A stretch of DNA of 64,000 nucleotides from JBBIQV01 sp964555285. Its GTDB lineage: Bacteria > Nitrospirota > Nitrospiria > Nitrospirales > Nitrospiraceae. Positions 17,083 through 25,879 of this stretch are shown one piece after another (position 1 is the stretch's first letter; every line of letters begins with the position of its first letter). Made by a program: the position numbers and the translations under genes. The notes under the pieces were generated by a model that saw only the letters and a program-made list of their open reading frames with translations, did no database searches and was not told the origin of the DNA. The DNA lies in assembly GCA_964555285.1 (NCBI GenBank), contig CAZKRM010000015.1, positions 10,609 through 74,608 on the forward strand, read 5' to 3'.

Positions 17083-18505
17083 GGTCATCCCCTTCATGCT
17101 GGCGGTTCTCCTGGTCTCCTGCGCGGTGGGACCGGATTACGAACGTCCGAAGGCGACCACGCCTGAAGCGTTCCGCATGGCGGACCAGGGCGGAGCGGCG
17201 ACCTCCATTGCCAATCTGCCATGGTGGGAATTGCTCAAGGACGAAGAGCTGCAACAGCTCATCCGGATCGCGCTCGAGGAGAACAAGGACTTGAAGCGAG
17301 CCGTGGCGGCCGTTGAAGAATTTCAGGCGCGGCTCTTCATGGCCAGGACGGACTTTGCGCCCCAGATGAGCGCGACGGTGAATGCGCCCTCGTTCGGCCG
17401 GAAGACCAACTTTCTCTTCCCCGGATTTCCCAATCCGTTCAACTACTATCTGCAGGGCACTCTGTCGTGGGAACTCGATATTTGGGGGCGCATCCGTCGG
17501 TCGAATGAAGCGGCTCGGGGGGACTTGCTGGCGCGCGAGGAGGGCCGTCGTGCGGTGATCCTCCAACTTGTCGGCGGCGTGGCGGAAGCGTACTTCGATC
17601 TGCTGCAATTCGACATGCAGCTCGATATCGCGAGGCGGACGCTCACGTCGTGGGAGGAATCGGCGCGCATCGCCCAGGCCCGGCTCCGCCAGGGGGTCAT
17701 CTCGAAGCTGGATGCCGACCAATTTGAAGCGGAACGGGCAAATGCGGCGGCGCGGGCAGCCGAGCTGGAGCGACAGATGATTCAGAAGGAGAATCAACTG
17801 AGCGTGTTGTTGGGACGCGCTCCACACCGGATTCCGCGAGGGCGCTCGTTGACCGAACAAGTGATGCCGCCTGCCGTGCCGCCCGGTCTTCCGTCGGAAT
17901 TGTTGCAGCGCCGTCCGGATGTCGTCCAGGCCGAACAAGACCTGGCGGCCGCGACCGCAAGGATCGGAGTCGCCAAGGCCGACCGGTTTCCGAAGGTCAG
18001 CATCACCGGCATGCTCGGCGTGGCCAGCCCGCAGTTGTCCCGCCTGGTGGCGAACGAAACCGCCTTCGGCGTCGCCGGCCCAAGCGTGGCCGCACCGCTG
18101 CTCAACGCGCAAATGCTGGGGTTCCAACAGGAGGCTGTCGAGGCCCAAGCCCGCCAGGCGGTCGCCCAGTACGAGCAGGCGGTCCTGGTGGCGTTTCGAG
18201 AAGTCGAAGATGCGCTGGTGGCGGTGCGCACGGTTCGCCAGCAACGGGAAGCGCAAGTTCAACAAGTGGACGCGCTCCGATCGGCCTTGCGGCTCGCGAA
18301 TCTTCGGTACAAAGGCGGACTGGCCAACTATCTGGATGTCCTCATCGCCCAGCGCAATCTCTTTGAGGCCGAACTCGCCCTCACGGGGACCCATCGCCTG
18401 CACCTGGTGTCCATCGTGCAGCTCTACAAGGCGCTGGGCGGCGGATGGTCGCCGGACCAGGCAAAGAATCCTGACCCACCTCACACCACGAAGCCGAGCG
18501 GATAA
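17075..18505 (+). CDS. Outer-membrane efflux channel (OprM/NodT type)
   Basis: ATG 17075 gives 476 residues with a lipoprotein signal (FMLAVLLVSCAVGPDYERP, lipobox Cys). Two duplicated outer-membrane efflux domains follow, with landmark LPWWELLKDEELQQLIRIAL, LSWELDIWGRIRRSNEAA and FREVEDALVAVRTVRQQR. The C-terminus LANYLDVLIAQRNLFEAELA is typical. It is the trimeric exit duct for the RND pump encoded just upstream, with which it overlaps by 8 bp. Confidence 0.94.
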   Translation: MRKVIPFMLAVLLVSCAVGPDYERPKATTPEAFRMADQGGAATSIANLPWWELLKDEELQQLIRIALEENKDLKRAVAAVEEFQARLFMARTDFAPQMSATVNAPSFGRKTNFLFPGFPNPFNYYLQGTLSWELDIWGRIRRSNEAARGDLLAREEGRRAVILQLVGGVAEAYFDLLQFDMQLDIARRTLTSWEESARIAQARLRQGVISKLDADQFEAERANAAARAAELERQMIQKENQLSVLLGRAPHRIPRGRSLTEQVMPPAVPPGLPSELLQRRPDVVQAEQDLAAATARIGVAKADRFPKVSITGMLGVASPQLSRLVANETAFGVAGPSVAAPLLNAQMLGFQQEAVEAQARQAVAQYEQAVLVAFREVEDALVAVRTVRQQREAQVQQVDALRSALRLANLRYKGGLANYLDVLIAQRNLFEAELALTGTHRLHLVSIVQLYKALGGGWSPDQAKNPDPPHTTKPSG

Positions 18506-18545
18506 GACGGTTCATCGCCACAAAGGCACCGCAGAGAGGACGCGT

Positions 18546-19145
18546 ATGGAGAAGCCAGCCGAGACTCAGCATCCCATTCATGAATTGCTGCGACGACGAT
18601 GGAGCCCACGGGCGTATGCGGAACGTCCGGTGGACGCAGACACGCTCAGGAGTTTGTTTGAAGCCGCACGGTGGGCGCCTTCCTGTTTCAATGCCCAGCC
18701 GTGGCGCTTCGTCGTCACGACGAAAGATAACTCTGCCGAGTACGAGCGGCTGTTCGATTGTCTCGTGGAGGGAAATCGCAAGTGGGTGCATCGCGCACCC
18801 GTCTTAGTCTTATCCGTGACCAAGCTCACATTTGACGACGGGTCGCCCAACCGCCACGCCTGGCACGACGTCGGTCTTGCCGTGGAAAACCTGGTGATTC
18901 AGGCGACCGCGCTCGGCCTTGCGGTCCATCAGATGGCCGGATTCGATGTCGAGAAGGCGCGTACTGACTTGAAGATTCAGGAGGGCTACGAGCCGGTTGC
19001 GATGATCGCGATCGGCTACTCCGGCGACCCAGCGATCCTTCCGGAAAGTACGAGGCAGAAGGAACTCCGCCCCCGCACGCGCAAGACCATCGCGGAATTG
19101 GTCTTTGCCGGAGAGTGGGACAAACCATCGCCGTTGGTGAGCTGA
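18546..19145 (+). CDS. Nitroreductase family protein
   Basis: The 199-residue FMN-dependent enzyme starts MEKPAETQHPIHELLRRRWS, with the FMN-binding RWSPRAYAERPV, LFEAARWAPSCFNAQPWRF and a C-terminal VAMIAIGYSGD. A second conserved block, WHDVGLAVENLVIQATALGL, is the helical dimer core. Members reduce nitroaromatics, quinones or enals with NAD(P)H. It starts 40 bp after the efflux channel gene and faces the FAD reductase across 10 bp. A link to detoxification is only suggested by context. Confidence 0.9.
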   Translation: MEKPAETQHPIHELLRRRWSPRAYAERPVDADTLRSLFEAARWAPSCFNAQPWRFVVTTKDNSAEYERLFDCLVEGNRKWVHRAPVLVLSVTKLTFDDGSPNRHAWHDVGLAVENLVIQATALGLAVHQMAGFDVEKARTDLKIQEGYEPVAMIAIGYSGDPAILPESTRQKELRPRTRKTIAELVFAGEWDKPSPLVS

Positions 19146-19155
19146 CGTCCGGCGA

Positions 19156-20385
19156 TCAAGAAAGCACACTGTTCAGGGACACGTGAGGGTCCTGCAGCAG
19201 GCGTTCCTTCCCGGTCAGGTCTTTCTGACTCTTGATCAGCCGTTGCAAGGGCGGGAAGTCTTTGCCGCTCGCATTGACGGCGAAGTAAGCTCGCAAGGTC
19301 TGCTGCTTCAAGTAGAGGATGATGAAGGATCGGTCGTCCAGGCGACCTCGTGTCAGGACCTGGTCCTGTTCACTCTCGTCGCCGGCGAATTCCAAGTGAA
19401 GATCGAAGATGTCCGACCAGACGTAGGTGAGGAGATCGTAGGGCTTGTGTGCGCCGGTCATGTTCTGTGCAGCCAATTGCCCACCGTATTCAGCATGGCC
19501 CCAATGCTCGACGCGGCGCCGTTTGCCGAAGAGGGGGTCGAAGTAGTTGGCGACATCGCCGGCGGCGTAGATGTCCGGATGCGTGGTCTGAAGGAATTGA
19601 TCGACGAGAATGCCGTTGTCGACGGCGAGGCCGGCCTGCTGCGCCAGCTCGACGTTCGGCACGATGCCGACGCCGATGCAGACGAAGTTGCACGGAAGCC
19701 TTGCGCCGGATTTCAAGTACACGGAAAACGCCTGGTCGTGTCGTTCGATGTGCGTGACCGTCTCGCCGGTCCGGAAGGCCACGCCTTTGCTGCTGCAATA
19801 GTCCTGGATGGTATTGGCCAGAGCGGTGTCGGCGAAACGTGGCCAGATGTGCGGCTGCGCTTCGATGACGGTGACCTGCACTCCATGTTGCGTGAGCGAC
19901 GCGGCGACCTCTAATCCGATGAAGCCGGCGCCGATGAGCACGGCGCGCGATCCCTTCGTCGCATGGACCATGATGGCAGCGGCATCATCGAGTGTGCGGA
20001 GGTAGTGGATACCCGGCAGGTTGGCGCCCGGAAGCGTGAGACGGACCGGGCGGCCTCCGGTGGCGAGCAGCGCTTTCTCGAACCGAATGGCCTGACCTTT
20101 GGACAACCAGGCCTCCTTGCCTGCGAGGTCCAATCGCTGGACTTGGATGCCGAGTCGCAGATCGATGCGCGCTTCCCGGTAGTAGGTGTCGGGGTCGAAG
20201 AAAAGCTGATCCTTGGACTTCTCGCCCCGCAGGAATTCTTTTGAAAGCGGCGGGCGGTCGTACGGAACATAGGGCTCGTCGCTCACCAGTGTGATACCGG
20301 CATTGTGGTCAAGAGCACGGAGTTGCTTCGCGGCCTGGCTCGATGCCAGCCCGCCGCCGATGAGGAGATAGTGAGCGGTTTCCAT
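19156..20385 (-). CDS. NAD(P)H:ferredoxin/rubredoxin reductase-like FAD protein
   Basis: ATG 20385 gives 409 residues beginning METAHYLLIGGGLASSQAAK, the FAD-binding GxGxxA/S. SDEPYVPYDRPPLSKEFLRG, then VLIGAGFIGLEVAASLTQHG (NAD site) and HPDIYAAGDVANYFDPLFGK are hallmarks of the BphA4/rubredoxin reductase branch of class I pyridine nucleotide reductases. It would pass electrons from NAD(P)H to a small iron-sulfur partner, none of which is adjacent. It diverges from the BT1/MFS carrier. Confidence 0.9.
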   Translation of the reverse strand: METAHYLLIGGGLASSQAAKQLRALDHNAGITLVSDEPYVPYDRPPLSKEFLRGEKSKDQLFFDPDTYYREARIDLRLGIQVQRLDLAGKEAWLSKGQAIRFEKALLATGGRPVRLTLPGANLPGIHYLRTLDDAAAIMVHATKGSRAVLIGAGFIGLEVAASLTQHGVQVTVIEAQPHIWPRFADTALANTIQDYCSSKGVAFRTGETVTHIERHDQAFSVYLKSGARLPCNFVCIGVGIVPNVELAQQAGLAVDNGILVDQFLQTTHPDIYAAGDVANYFDPLFGKRRRVEHWGHAEYGGQLAAQNMTGAHKPYDLLTYVWSDIFDLHLEFAGDESEQDQVLTRGRLDDRSFIILYLKQQTLRAYFAVNASGKDFPPLQRLIKSQKDLTGKERLLQDPHVSLNSVLS

Positions 20386-20528
20386 ACGAGATCCAGGTTG
20401 AGTCGGACGAGCTACACCAGGATACGCCACCCGCCGCGGAAATTCATGTGTGTGAACCGGATGGACGGGCCACAAAGGAGGGCCGCGCTGGTCGACCGCC
20501 GCCGGACTCCCAGGGTGGTGCCATAGCG

Positions 20529-22154
20529 ATGCTCACACGCCTTCGTCAATGGATCGACCGCAACATGCTCGAACTCGGACGGGAGATGCGGCTGTCGTAC
20601 CTGCCGCCGCTCATGGTCTACCTGGCGGCCGGTATCTCGGGCCTGACCGGCATCGTCGGCACCTTCTTCGTGAAGGACTATCTTGGGTTGTCGGCGGCAT
20701 TCCTGGCCGCTCTCGCCTTTTGGGCCGGGATTCCTTGGGCGCTGAAGATGCCGATCGGGCATCTCGTGGATCTCATCTGGCGGTGGAAGAGCTGGCTCGT
20801 CTATCTGGGCGCCGGGTTGATTGCGGCAAGTCTCATGATCATGGTCGGACTGATCGGCAGCCGTGAGGCGATGATCGCGATCATGCCCGCAGAAGTCTGG
20901 TACGTGATCAGCGTCTTGCTGGCGCCGATCGGCTACGTGGTCCAGGACACGGTGGCCGATGCGATGACGGTCGAAGCCGTGCCGCGGATGGACGAGGAAG
21001 GCCGTCCATTCGACGGAGCGACGCGCAAGCTCATGCATACCACCATGCAGACCCTGGGCCGTGTCGCCGTGATCGGTGGCGGCATCCTCGTGGCGCTCAT
21101 CAACCTCTACCTCTTTACCGGCGTGGAAGGGCTGCCGAAGGACGCCATCACACGCCTCTACCGGAACGTGTACCTCATGGCGCTGACCATTCCGGCCGTG
21201 TCGGTACTGGGCGTGATCTCCGCGTCGATCATGAGGGCCAGAGACAAGCGCCGTCTCATGATGCAGGGCCTAAGTCGTGACGAGGCCGGAGCGATGCTCA
21301 CGGAGCGAGGCGAGCCGACGAAGCCGAATTGGTGGATTCTCGGCGGGAGCCTCGCCTTCGTGGTGTGTACGCTCGCCGTGGGCCTCAGCGACCTTCCCTT
21401 CAGCGAGGAAATCGTCTTCGCCGGATCCCTCGGCATTGTGGTCTTTCTTGTCCTGCGCCTCACGCGTGAGCTGGCTTACGAGGCGCGGAGTGTCCTCCTC
21501 GGGACGGCGCTGGTGATTTTCGTGTTTCGTGCGATTCCCGGGCCGGGGGACGGCGCGACGTGGTGGATGATCGATGACCTCAAGTTCGACCAGCAGTTTC
21601 TGTCGGTGCTGTCGCTGATCGGCAGCACCCTGACGTTGGTAGGCATGTTCCTCTTCCGTCGTTTCATGGCGGAACGCTCGATCGCCTATGTCGTAGGCTT
21701 TCTCACCGTGGCCGGCTTCGTGCTCGCGGTGCCCATCGTCAGCATGTACTACGGGCTGCACAAGTGGACAGCCGCGCTGACGGGCGGGGTGGTCGACGCC
21801 CGCTTCATTGCGCTGGTGAATACGGCGTTGGAATCACCGCTGGGCCAGATCGCCATGATCCCCATGCTGGCCTGGATTGCCAACTCGGCGCCGCCCGAGC
21901 TGAAGGCGACCTATTTTGCCGTGATGGCCTCCTTCACCAACCTGGCGCTCTCGCTGAGTCAGCTCGGCACCAAGTATCTCAATCAAATCTACATCGTGAC
22001 CCGCGAGGTCCGCGATCAAGCCACCGGCGCTCTGCAACTCCCCGCCGATTACAGCGAGCTTGGCGACCTGCTCATCGTGCAACTCCTGCTCGGTCTCGCC
22101 CTCCCCTTCGCCGCGATTCTGTTCGCCAAACTCACCCGCTTCAAAAGCGCGTAG
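20529..22154 (+). CDS. Folate-biopterin (BT1)-like / MFS transporter
   Basis: ATG 20529 gives 541 residues with about 12 hydrophobic helices. The early GIPWALKMPIGHLVDLIW then RWKSWLVYLGAGLIAASLMI resembles the BT1 family (PW-xK-P-x-G signature) of folate/pteridine carriers. LSYLPPLMVYLAAGISGLTG starts the first helix; the late TYFAVMASFTNLALSLSQLG is MFS-like. The substrate is uncertain. A pterin-4a-carbinolamine dehydratase gene sits 10 kb away but is not clearly linked. It is divergent from the reductase. Confidence 0.8.
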   Translation: MLTRLRQWIDRNMLELGREMRLSYLPPLMVYLAAGISGLTGIVGTFFVKDYLGLSAAFLAALAFWAGIPWALKMPIGHLVDLIWRWKSWLVYLGAGLIAASLMIMVGLIGSREAMIAIMPAEVWYVISVLLAPIGYVVQDTVADAMTVEAVPRMDEEGRPFDGATRKLMHTTMQTLGRVAVIGGGILVALINLYLFTGVEGLPKDAITRLYRNVYLMALTIPAVSVLGVISASIMRARDKRRLMMQGLSRDEAGAMLTERGEPTKPNWWILGGSLAFVVCTLAVGLSDLPFSEEIVFAGSLGIVVFLVLRLTRELAYEARSVLLGTALVIFVFRAIPGPGDGATWWMIDDLKFDQQFLSVLSLIGSTLTLVGMFLFRRFMAERSIAYVVGFLTVAGFVLAVPIVSMYYGLHKWTAALTGGVVDARFIALVNTALESPLGQIAMIPMLAWIANSAPPELKATYFAVMASFTNLALSLSQLGTKYLNQIYIVTREVRDQATGALQLPADYSELGDLLIVQLLLGLALPFAAILFAKLTRFKSA

Positions 22155-22187
22155 GGATAACTCATCTGGCGGTTGCACAGCATGCAA

Positions 22188-22217
22188 TTGGCGAAGGGTA
22201 CATCTGTGGCGTATAAT
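22188..22217 (+). promoter_or_regulatory. Sigma-70 promoter for the antitoxin-toxin pair
   Basis: TTGGCG (22188-22193), an 18-bp spacer and a consensus TATAAT (22212-22217) lie 28 bp upstream of ATG 22245. The -10 is perfect. This supports separate transcription of the short gene pair at 22245-22720 rather than readthrough from the carrier gene. Confidence 0.6.
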
Positions 22218-22244
22218 GCCGCCATAGGATTGGCTGGTATCTAT

Positions 22245-22496
22245 ATGAGTAAGGCATCTCAAGCACTCAAGAAAACGATCTGGCAGAAGCTGGAAAAACT
22301 TCCCGCTCGAAAGCAGGCGGAGGTGCTGAGTTTTGTCGAGTCGCTTGGATCAGCCCAAACCGGACCCAAGACCTCGATCTACGACTACTCAGCGAGCCTC
22401 GTGAAGCGGAAACGAATCAAGAAGCTGTCGCTTTCCAAGATTGCCGCCATCGTGCATGAAGTCCGCCATGGCCAGGATTCGGCGCGCAGTCTTTGA
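22245..22496 (+). CDS. Antitoxin-like DUF2281-type protein of a broken PIN module
   Basis: The 83-residue protein begins MSKASQALKKTIWQKLEKLP then ARKQAEVLSFVESLG, the short helical N-terminus seen in DUF2281 proteins that precede PIN toxins. A basic stretch, SLVKRKRIKKLSLSKIAAIV, follows. The toxin frame starts at 22468, inside its last 29 bp, the usual overlap of a type II toxin-antitoxin pair. As the toxin is degenerate, this is probably an orphan antitoxin now. Confidence 0.7.
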   Translation: MSKASQALKKTIWQKLEKLPARKQAEVLSFVESLGSAQTGPKTSIYDYSASLVKRKRIKKLSLSKIAAIVHEVRHGQDSARSL

Positions 22497-22720
22497 CACC
22501 AACGTTCTCATCTCAGCTTATCTCTGGCCAGGCACTCCATGGACGGCGTTGGAGATCGTCAGAGTGGACGGTGCGCTCCGATAACCTCTTTCTGGAAATC
22601 GCTCTGCAGGGGAAGTGCACCGCACTGGTGTCCGGAGACCGACACCTGTTGGATCTCAACCGATATCGTAGCGTTCACATCCTAACACCAGCCGAGTTCG
22701 TACGATCCTTTCAGCACTGA
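22468..22720 (+). pseudogene. PIN-domain (VapC-like) toxin, frameshifted with internal deletion
   Basis: ATG 22468 opens MARIRRAVFDTNVLISAYLW, the first-Asp motif of PIN ribonucleases, but this frame stops at 22584. The next frame carries DNLFLEIALQGKCTALVSGD then RHLLDLNRYRSVHILTPAEF, the C-terminal acidic motif and strand. Compared with a normal PIN protein of about 130-140 residues, around 50-60 central residues are gone, so the nuclease should be inactive. Confidence 0.75.
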
Positions 22721-22801
22721 CCACGTCCGCTCCCTTGAAGGCGGCCTCGATGCTTGGCGAGAACGGAGGTTTCCAATCGAGCGGCGGGCGAATAGGAACG
22801 G

Positions 22802-22830
22802 TTGACAGGCCGCGGGCTTGTCGCTAGGGT
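22802..22830 (+). promoter_or_regulatory. Sigma-70 promoter of the DUF4145 gene
   Basis: TTGACA (22802-22807), 17 bp, TAGGGT (22825-22830) precedes ATG 22874. The spacer contains the imperfect inverted repeat GACAGGCC/GGGCTTGTC. A similar GC-rich string (GGACAGGCCGCG then GGCTGTCAGCTAG) recurs within the structured unit at 26430-26456, probably by chance. Confidence 0.5.
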
Positions 22831-22873
22831 CCAAGCGACTGGACCCAGTGGACCGTAAGCGATTGCAACAAAC

Positions 22874-23569
22874 ATGGCAAGAATCAATGACGAAGGAAAT
22901 ATAGCGGCTCGATGTCCGGGCTGTGAGGGGGCACTTTCCTCCTTTGAGTGGAGGACAAGGAAAGGCCAATGGGGAGTAATCACTTTGAACAAGACTCACC
23001 CACGTTGGGGTTCGGGTTTGCTCGACTACCGGCTCTTTCGGTGTGCTGGCTGTGGCCGTGGTGGTCTAGGTGTCGTTTTCTATGATGGCGGTAACTATCC
23101 TGGCTTCCATCGAGAACTGAATTCATTCCATCCAGAAGTAAGAGACCGATTGATTCTCCCGAAAGGCGTTCCTGCCGGAATTGAGAAGGAATTCAGAGAA
23201 GGTGAGAAATGTCTCGATTCTGGCTGCGTAAGAGCTGCCGCGGGAATGTTCCGGTCTGTACTCGACAAAGCACTGAGGGCCAATGGGTAAGAAAAGAAAG
23301 GCACCAATTTGGAACAACAGATTGATGCGGCGGCGGCAGACGGTGTCATCACTCAGGCAAGAAAACGCCGTGCCCATGATGAAATCCGCGTGCTCGGTAA
23401 CGATGTCCTTCATGATGAATGGCAAGAAATTGCATTGGATGATGTAGAGGCAGCGCGTCATTATGCGCAACGGATTTTAGAGGACTTTTACGATGACCGT
23501 GAATCCGTCCTGAAACTCCTACGTACTGCTGGTCGTGTCCCAGACGAAGACAAGCAGACTCCAGCCTAG
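22874..23569 (+). pseudogene. DUF4145-type protein interrupted by an in-frame TAA
   Basis: The first part (22874-23290, 138 codons) has zinc-ribbon-like CPGC and CAGC pairs and ends CVRAAAGMFRSVLDKALRAN then G and TAA at 23288-23290. Translation in the same frame continues EKKGTNLEQQIDAAAADGVI then TQARKRRAHDEIRVLGNDVL, AARHYAQRILEDFYDDRES, the conserved DUF4145 helical domain. So a single substitution, not a frameshift, splits the gene. A downstream TTG at about 23309 could restart translation. DUF4145 domains occur in restriction and defence loci; the role here is unknown. Confidence 0.72.
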
Positions 23570-23624
23570 CTATGTTCCAAACGGGTTCGTATAGAGCTTT
23601 TTACGGCTATAAGAAAACCACCGG

Positions 23625-23664
23625 CCCTGGCATCCCCTTGACCCATGCCGTATCATGAGCATCT
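23625..23664 (+). repeat. Copy 1 of 40-bp repeat flanking the AbrB/RelE module
   Basis: The block starting CCCTGGCATCCCCTTGACCC and containing GTATCATG matches 24386-24425 at 32 of 40 positions in the same orientation. It lies upstream of the toxin-antitoxin operon; the partner copy lies between that operon and ssrA. TATCAT with TGGCAT 17 bp before it could serve as a promoter, but the -35 is weak. Confidence 0.55.
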
Positions 23665-23822
23665 GAGAAGAGCTGATAGCGAATAGCGTATGGCTATAGC
23701 AAGGGCTGGGATCTGCAGGATGTTCAACGCAGTCGTTGTTCTCGCTATCCACCCCTCGTTGACAGCCTGAATCCTGAGGACCTATAGTGGAACTGGCTTC
23801 CGACCGTCGTAAGGGAGACGTT

Positions 23823-24071
23823 GTGGCTGTTGTCAAAGTAAAATCTCACTACCAAGTGACGCTTCCGCCTCAGATTCGTGCCAAGGCTGGAGTTGCGGTT
23901 GGGGATCTTCTCGATGCAAAAGTCGAAGGGACGAAGATTACGTTGGTCCCGAAGCGCGTGATTGATCGCGAACTAGCTTTGGCGCTCGACGAGGTCAAGC
24001 GCGGTCGGGTCAAGGGTCCGTTCCCCACCGCCCAGGCGACTGTCCGTACCCTCCGACGCCGGACGGCATGA
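23823..24071 (+). CDS. AbrB/MazE-type antitoxin
   Basis: GTG 23823 follows AGGGAG and gives 82 residues. VKVKSHYQVTLPPQIRAKAG and VAVGDLLDAKVEGTKITLVP form the swapped-hairpin AbrB DNA-binding fold; the C-terminal ALDEVKRGRVKGPFPTA region is the likely toxin-binding tail. An in-frame start at 23787 would add 12 residues without a ribosome site. It overlaps the toxin by 4 bp (ATGA) and probably autorepresses the operon. Confidence 0.85.
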   Translation: MAVVKVKSHYQVTLPPQIRAKAGVAVGDLLDAKVEGTKITLVPKRVIDRELALALDEVKRGRVKGPFPTAQATVRTLRRRTA

Positions 24072-24313
24072 CGGCGTCCTTCACGCTCCGTTTTCACAAG
24101 CAATATCAGAAGCTGCCCGAAGACCGGCAAGCGAAGTTCGACAAGCAGTTGGCCTTCCTCCTTTCCAACCTTCGACACCCTTCGTTACGGGCCAAGAAGT
24201 ACGATGAGGCGAACGAAATCTGGCAAGCGCGGGTGGATGACGACTATCGGTTCTACTTCAAGATCGAAGGCGATACGTACATGCTCCTCTCCATCATCCC
24301 TCATCCCAAATAA
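24068..24313 (+). CDS. RelE/ParE-superfamily toxin
   Basis: The 81-residue basic protein begins MTASFTLRFHKQYQKLPEDR and has the compact RelE-type topology, ending DDDYRFYFKIEGDTYMLLSI then IPHPK, the usual core strands of the superfamily. RelE toxins cleave mRNA on the ribosome; ParE relatives target gyrase. Which applies cannot be decided. Both genes of this pair look intact, unlike the PIN pair 1.5 kb upstream. Confidence 0.8.
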   Translation: MTASFTLRFHKQYQKLPEDRQAKFDKQLAFLLSNLRHPSLRAKKYDEANEIWQARVDDDYRFYFKIEGDTYMLLSIIPHPK

Positions 24314-24385
24314 TCGAGAGCCTGCCCTCTGCCATCAGCTCGATCCCGCACGATGTGAATCTCTGGCATTATCAAATAGGCCGCG

Positions 24386-24425
24386 CCCTGGTATCGCCTT
24401 GACTCGTGCGGTATCATGGTCACCT
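24386..24425 (+). repeat. Copy 2 of 40-bp repeat, upstream of ssrA
   Basis: This block starts CCCTGGTATCGCCTTGACTC and contains GTATCATG; it aligns over 40 bp with 23625-23664. It sits 120-160 bp before the tmRNA gene and could hold an ssrA promoter element, but I see no strong -35. Together the copies bracket the intact toxin-antitoxin genes as direct repeats. Confidence 0.55.
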
Positions 24426-24543
24426 AGGAGAGTTGGAAGAGTTGGCGGCGAATGGCAGATAGCGGTGTCAGATGAGATGAGCCGCCAATTGCTGTTCCTA
24501 CGATCGACGCATAACGCTTCACGTTTAACGTTCTTAAAGAAAG

Positions 24544-24894
24544 GGGGGCGACCGGTTTCGACGGGGATACTGAGGTCACTGGTGCATGTCGAGCTCTCGG
24601 GGTCTCGTAAAACCTCCGGGAAACAAGCAACTGCCAATCAAGAACTGGCACTCGCAGCTTAAGTGACTGCGACGTCCCTCCACCTGAGGCCTGCGGGGGT
24701 GGAAGGGGCGCGATGCAGCAGGCTGGTCCAAGGCTGGTGCTCAGCGGCTGAGGACGAGAACTTCCTGGGCTAGCGGCTATTCTAAGCCTGCCGATGGGCG
24801 TGGGTGGCTGCGAAACTCAAACGATCGGCTACACATGTAGATCCAGTGCGCTGACGATCTTCGGACAGGGGTTCAACTCCCCTCGCCTCCACCA
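24544..24894 (+). ncRNA. ssrA: tmRNA (transfer-messenger RNA)
   Basis: The 5' end GGGGGCGACCGGTTTCGACG and the 3' end GGGGTTCAACTCCCC then CGCCTCCACCA are the tRNA-like halves; GGGGGCG pairs with CGCCTCC and CCA is encoded. The tag-coding frame runs GCA at 24627 to TAA at 24660-24662, encoding ATANQELALAA, with the canonical ALAA degron. tmRNA rescues stalled ribosomes and tags the product for ClpXP-type proteases. A ClpX paralogue lies 3 kb downstream. The start may be off by one G. Confidence 0.96.
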
Positions 24895-24900
24895 AACGGA

Positions 24901-24937
24901 AAGGCCGCTCCAGTACGTAAACTGGAGCGGCCTTTTT
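24901..24937 (+). terminator. Rho-independent terminator of ssrA
   Basis: AAGGCCGCTCCAGT and ACTGGAGCGGCCTT form a perfect 14-bp stem with a 6-nt loop, followed by a T run, 7 nt after the encoded CCA of tmRNA. Confidence 0.93.
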
Positions 24938-24969
24938 ATTCTGTCGGACTTCGTCCGAGAGGAAGTCGA

Positions 24970-25709
24970 TCAGGGTCTGGCTTCCAAGATCAGGTTGAAT
25001 GGCGTCTGCGTCGCGCGGCGGAAGCGCGTGAAGCCACCCTTCATGACGACCTCGCGAAGTCTCGATTCTCCTGCTTGCGCGCCTAGAGCCGGACCTTTGT
25101 ATGCCAGTGAGGTCGGCACGCAGATCATGGTAGACGCGGCATAAAACACCCGACCCACCGGATTCAGATTCTCTTCCACCCGGTCGCCTGCGAATGGCTC
25201 GACGATCATCCAGGTGCCGTCCGGCGCGAGTGTCTTGCGGACGTGCTTGGCGCGGCGCCGACCGGGTCGCCCATATCGTGGAGACAATCGAAGTGTGCGA
25301 CGAGCGCGTACCCCTTGCCAGGATAGTCTGTTGACTTGGCTGCTTTAAATGTCACGTTCTTCACACCCGCCTCTTTCGCTCGTTTCCGCGCAGCGGCGAT
25401 CGAGGGCTTGTGATAATCAAATCCCATGAAGGTCGAATTCGGGTATGCCTTGGCCATCAGAATCGTCGAGGCGCCGAAGCCGCAACCGACATCCGCCACG
25501 AGGGCGCCCCTCTTGAGTTTTGCCTCGACTCCCTCGAGCGAAGGAATCCAATTGCCCACGAGGTGGCCCACGTAGTTCGGACGGAAAAACCGCTCCGTGC
25601 CTTCAAAGAGGCGATGATCGTGCTGGTCCCACCCGAGGCCTTTGCCGGTCTTGAACCGCGTCATAGGTGACATACCCGCCGGCGGCTTGATTCGACAGCC
25701 ATGCCGCAC
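24970..25709 (-). pseudogene. Class I SAM methyltransferase, frameshifted
   Basis: Two minus-strand frames together make one protein. The first has GLGWDQHDHRLFEGTERFF, the SAM motif GALVADVGCGFGASTILMAK and HFDCLHDMGDPVGA. Near 25255 the frame shifts and resumes HVRKTLAPDGTWMIVEPFAG to FTRFRRATQTPFNLILEARP. The family normally has an N-terminal winged-helix half that is absent here. An AAGGAGG site precedes ATG 25702, but that frame stops after 13 codons. Either a decayed gene or sequencing error at the GC-rich junction. Confidence 0.75.
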
Positions 25710-25879
25710 CTCCTTGAGAAAATGATGAGCTTATTGTTCGTCGGCCGTACCGACCCGTCAAGGATGGGGAATCGAACCGAGCCCTCCTAACTCTTTCGAG
25801 GTAGCCACTCCGAGGACTACCGCATCAGACCTGTCTTCTCCTATGCTGAGGCCTCCACGATCAACAAGGGAGGAGGCAC

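Noticed and set aside
25764..25850. tRNA-like GGTTCGATTCC on the minus strand
   Set aside because: A T-loop-like string is present but the flanking T stem, acceptor and anticodon arms cannot be paired.
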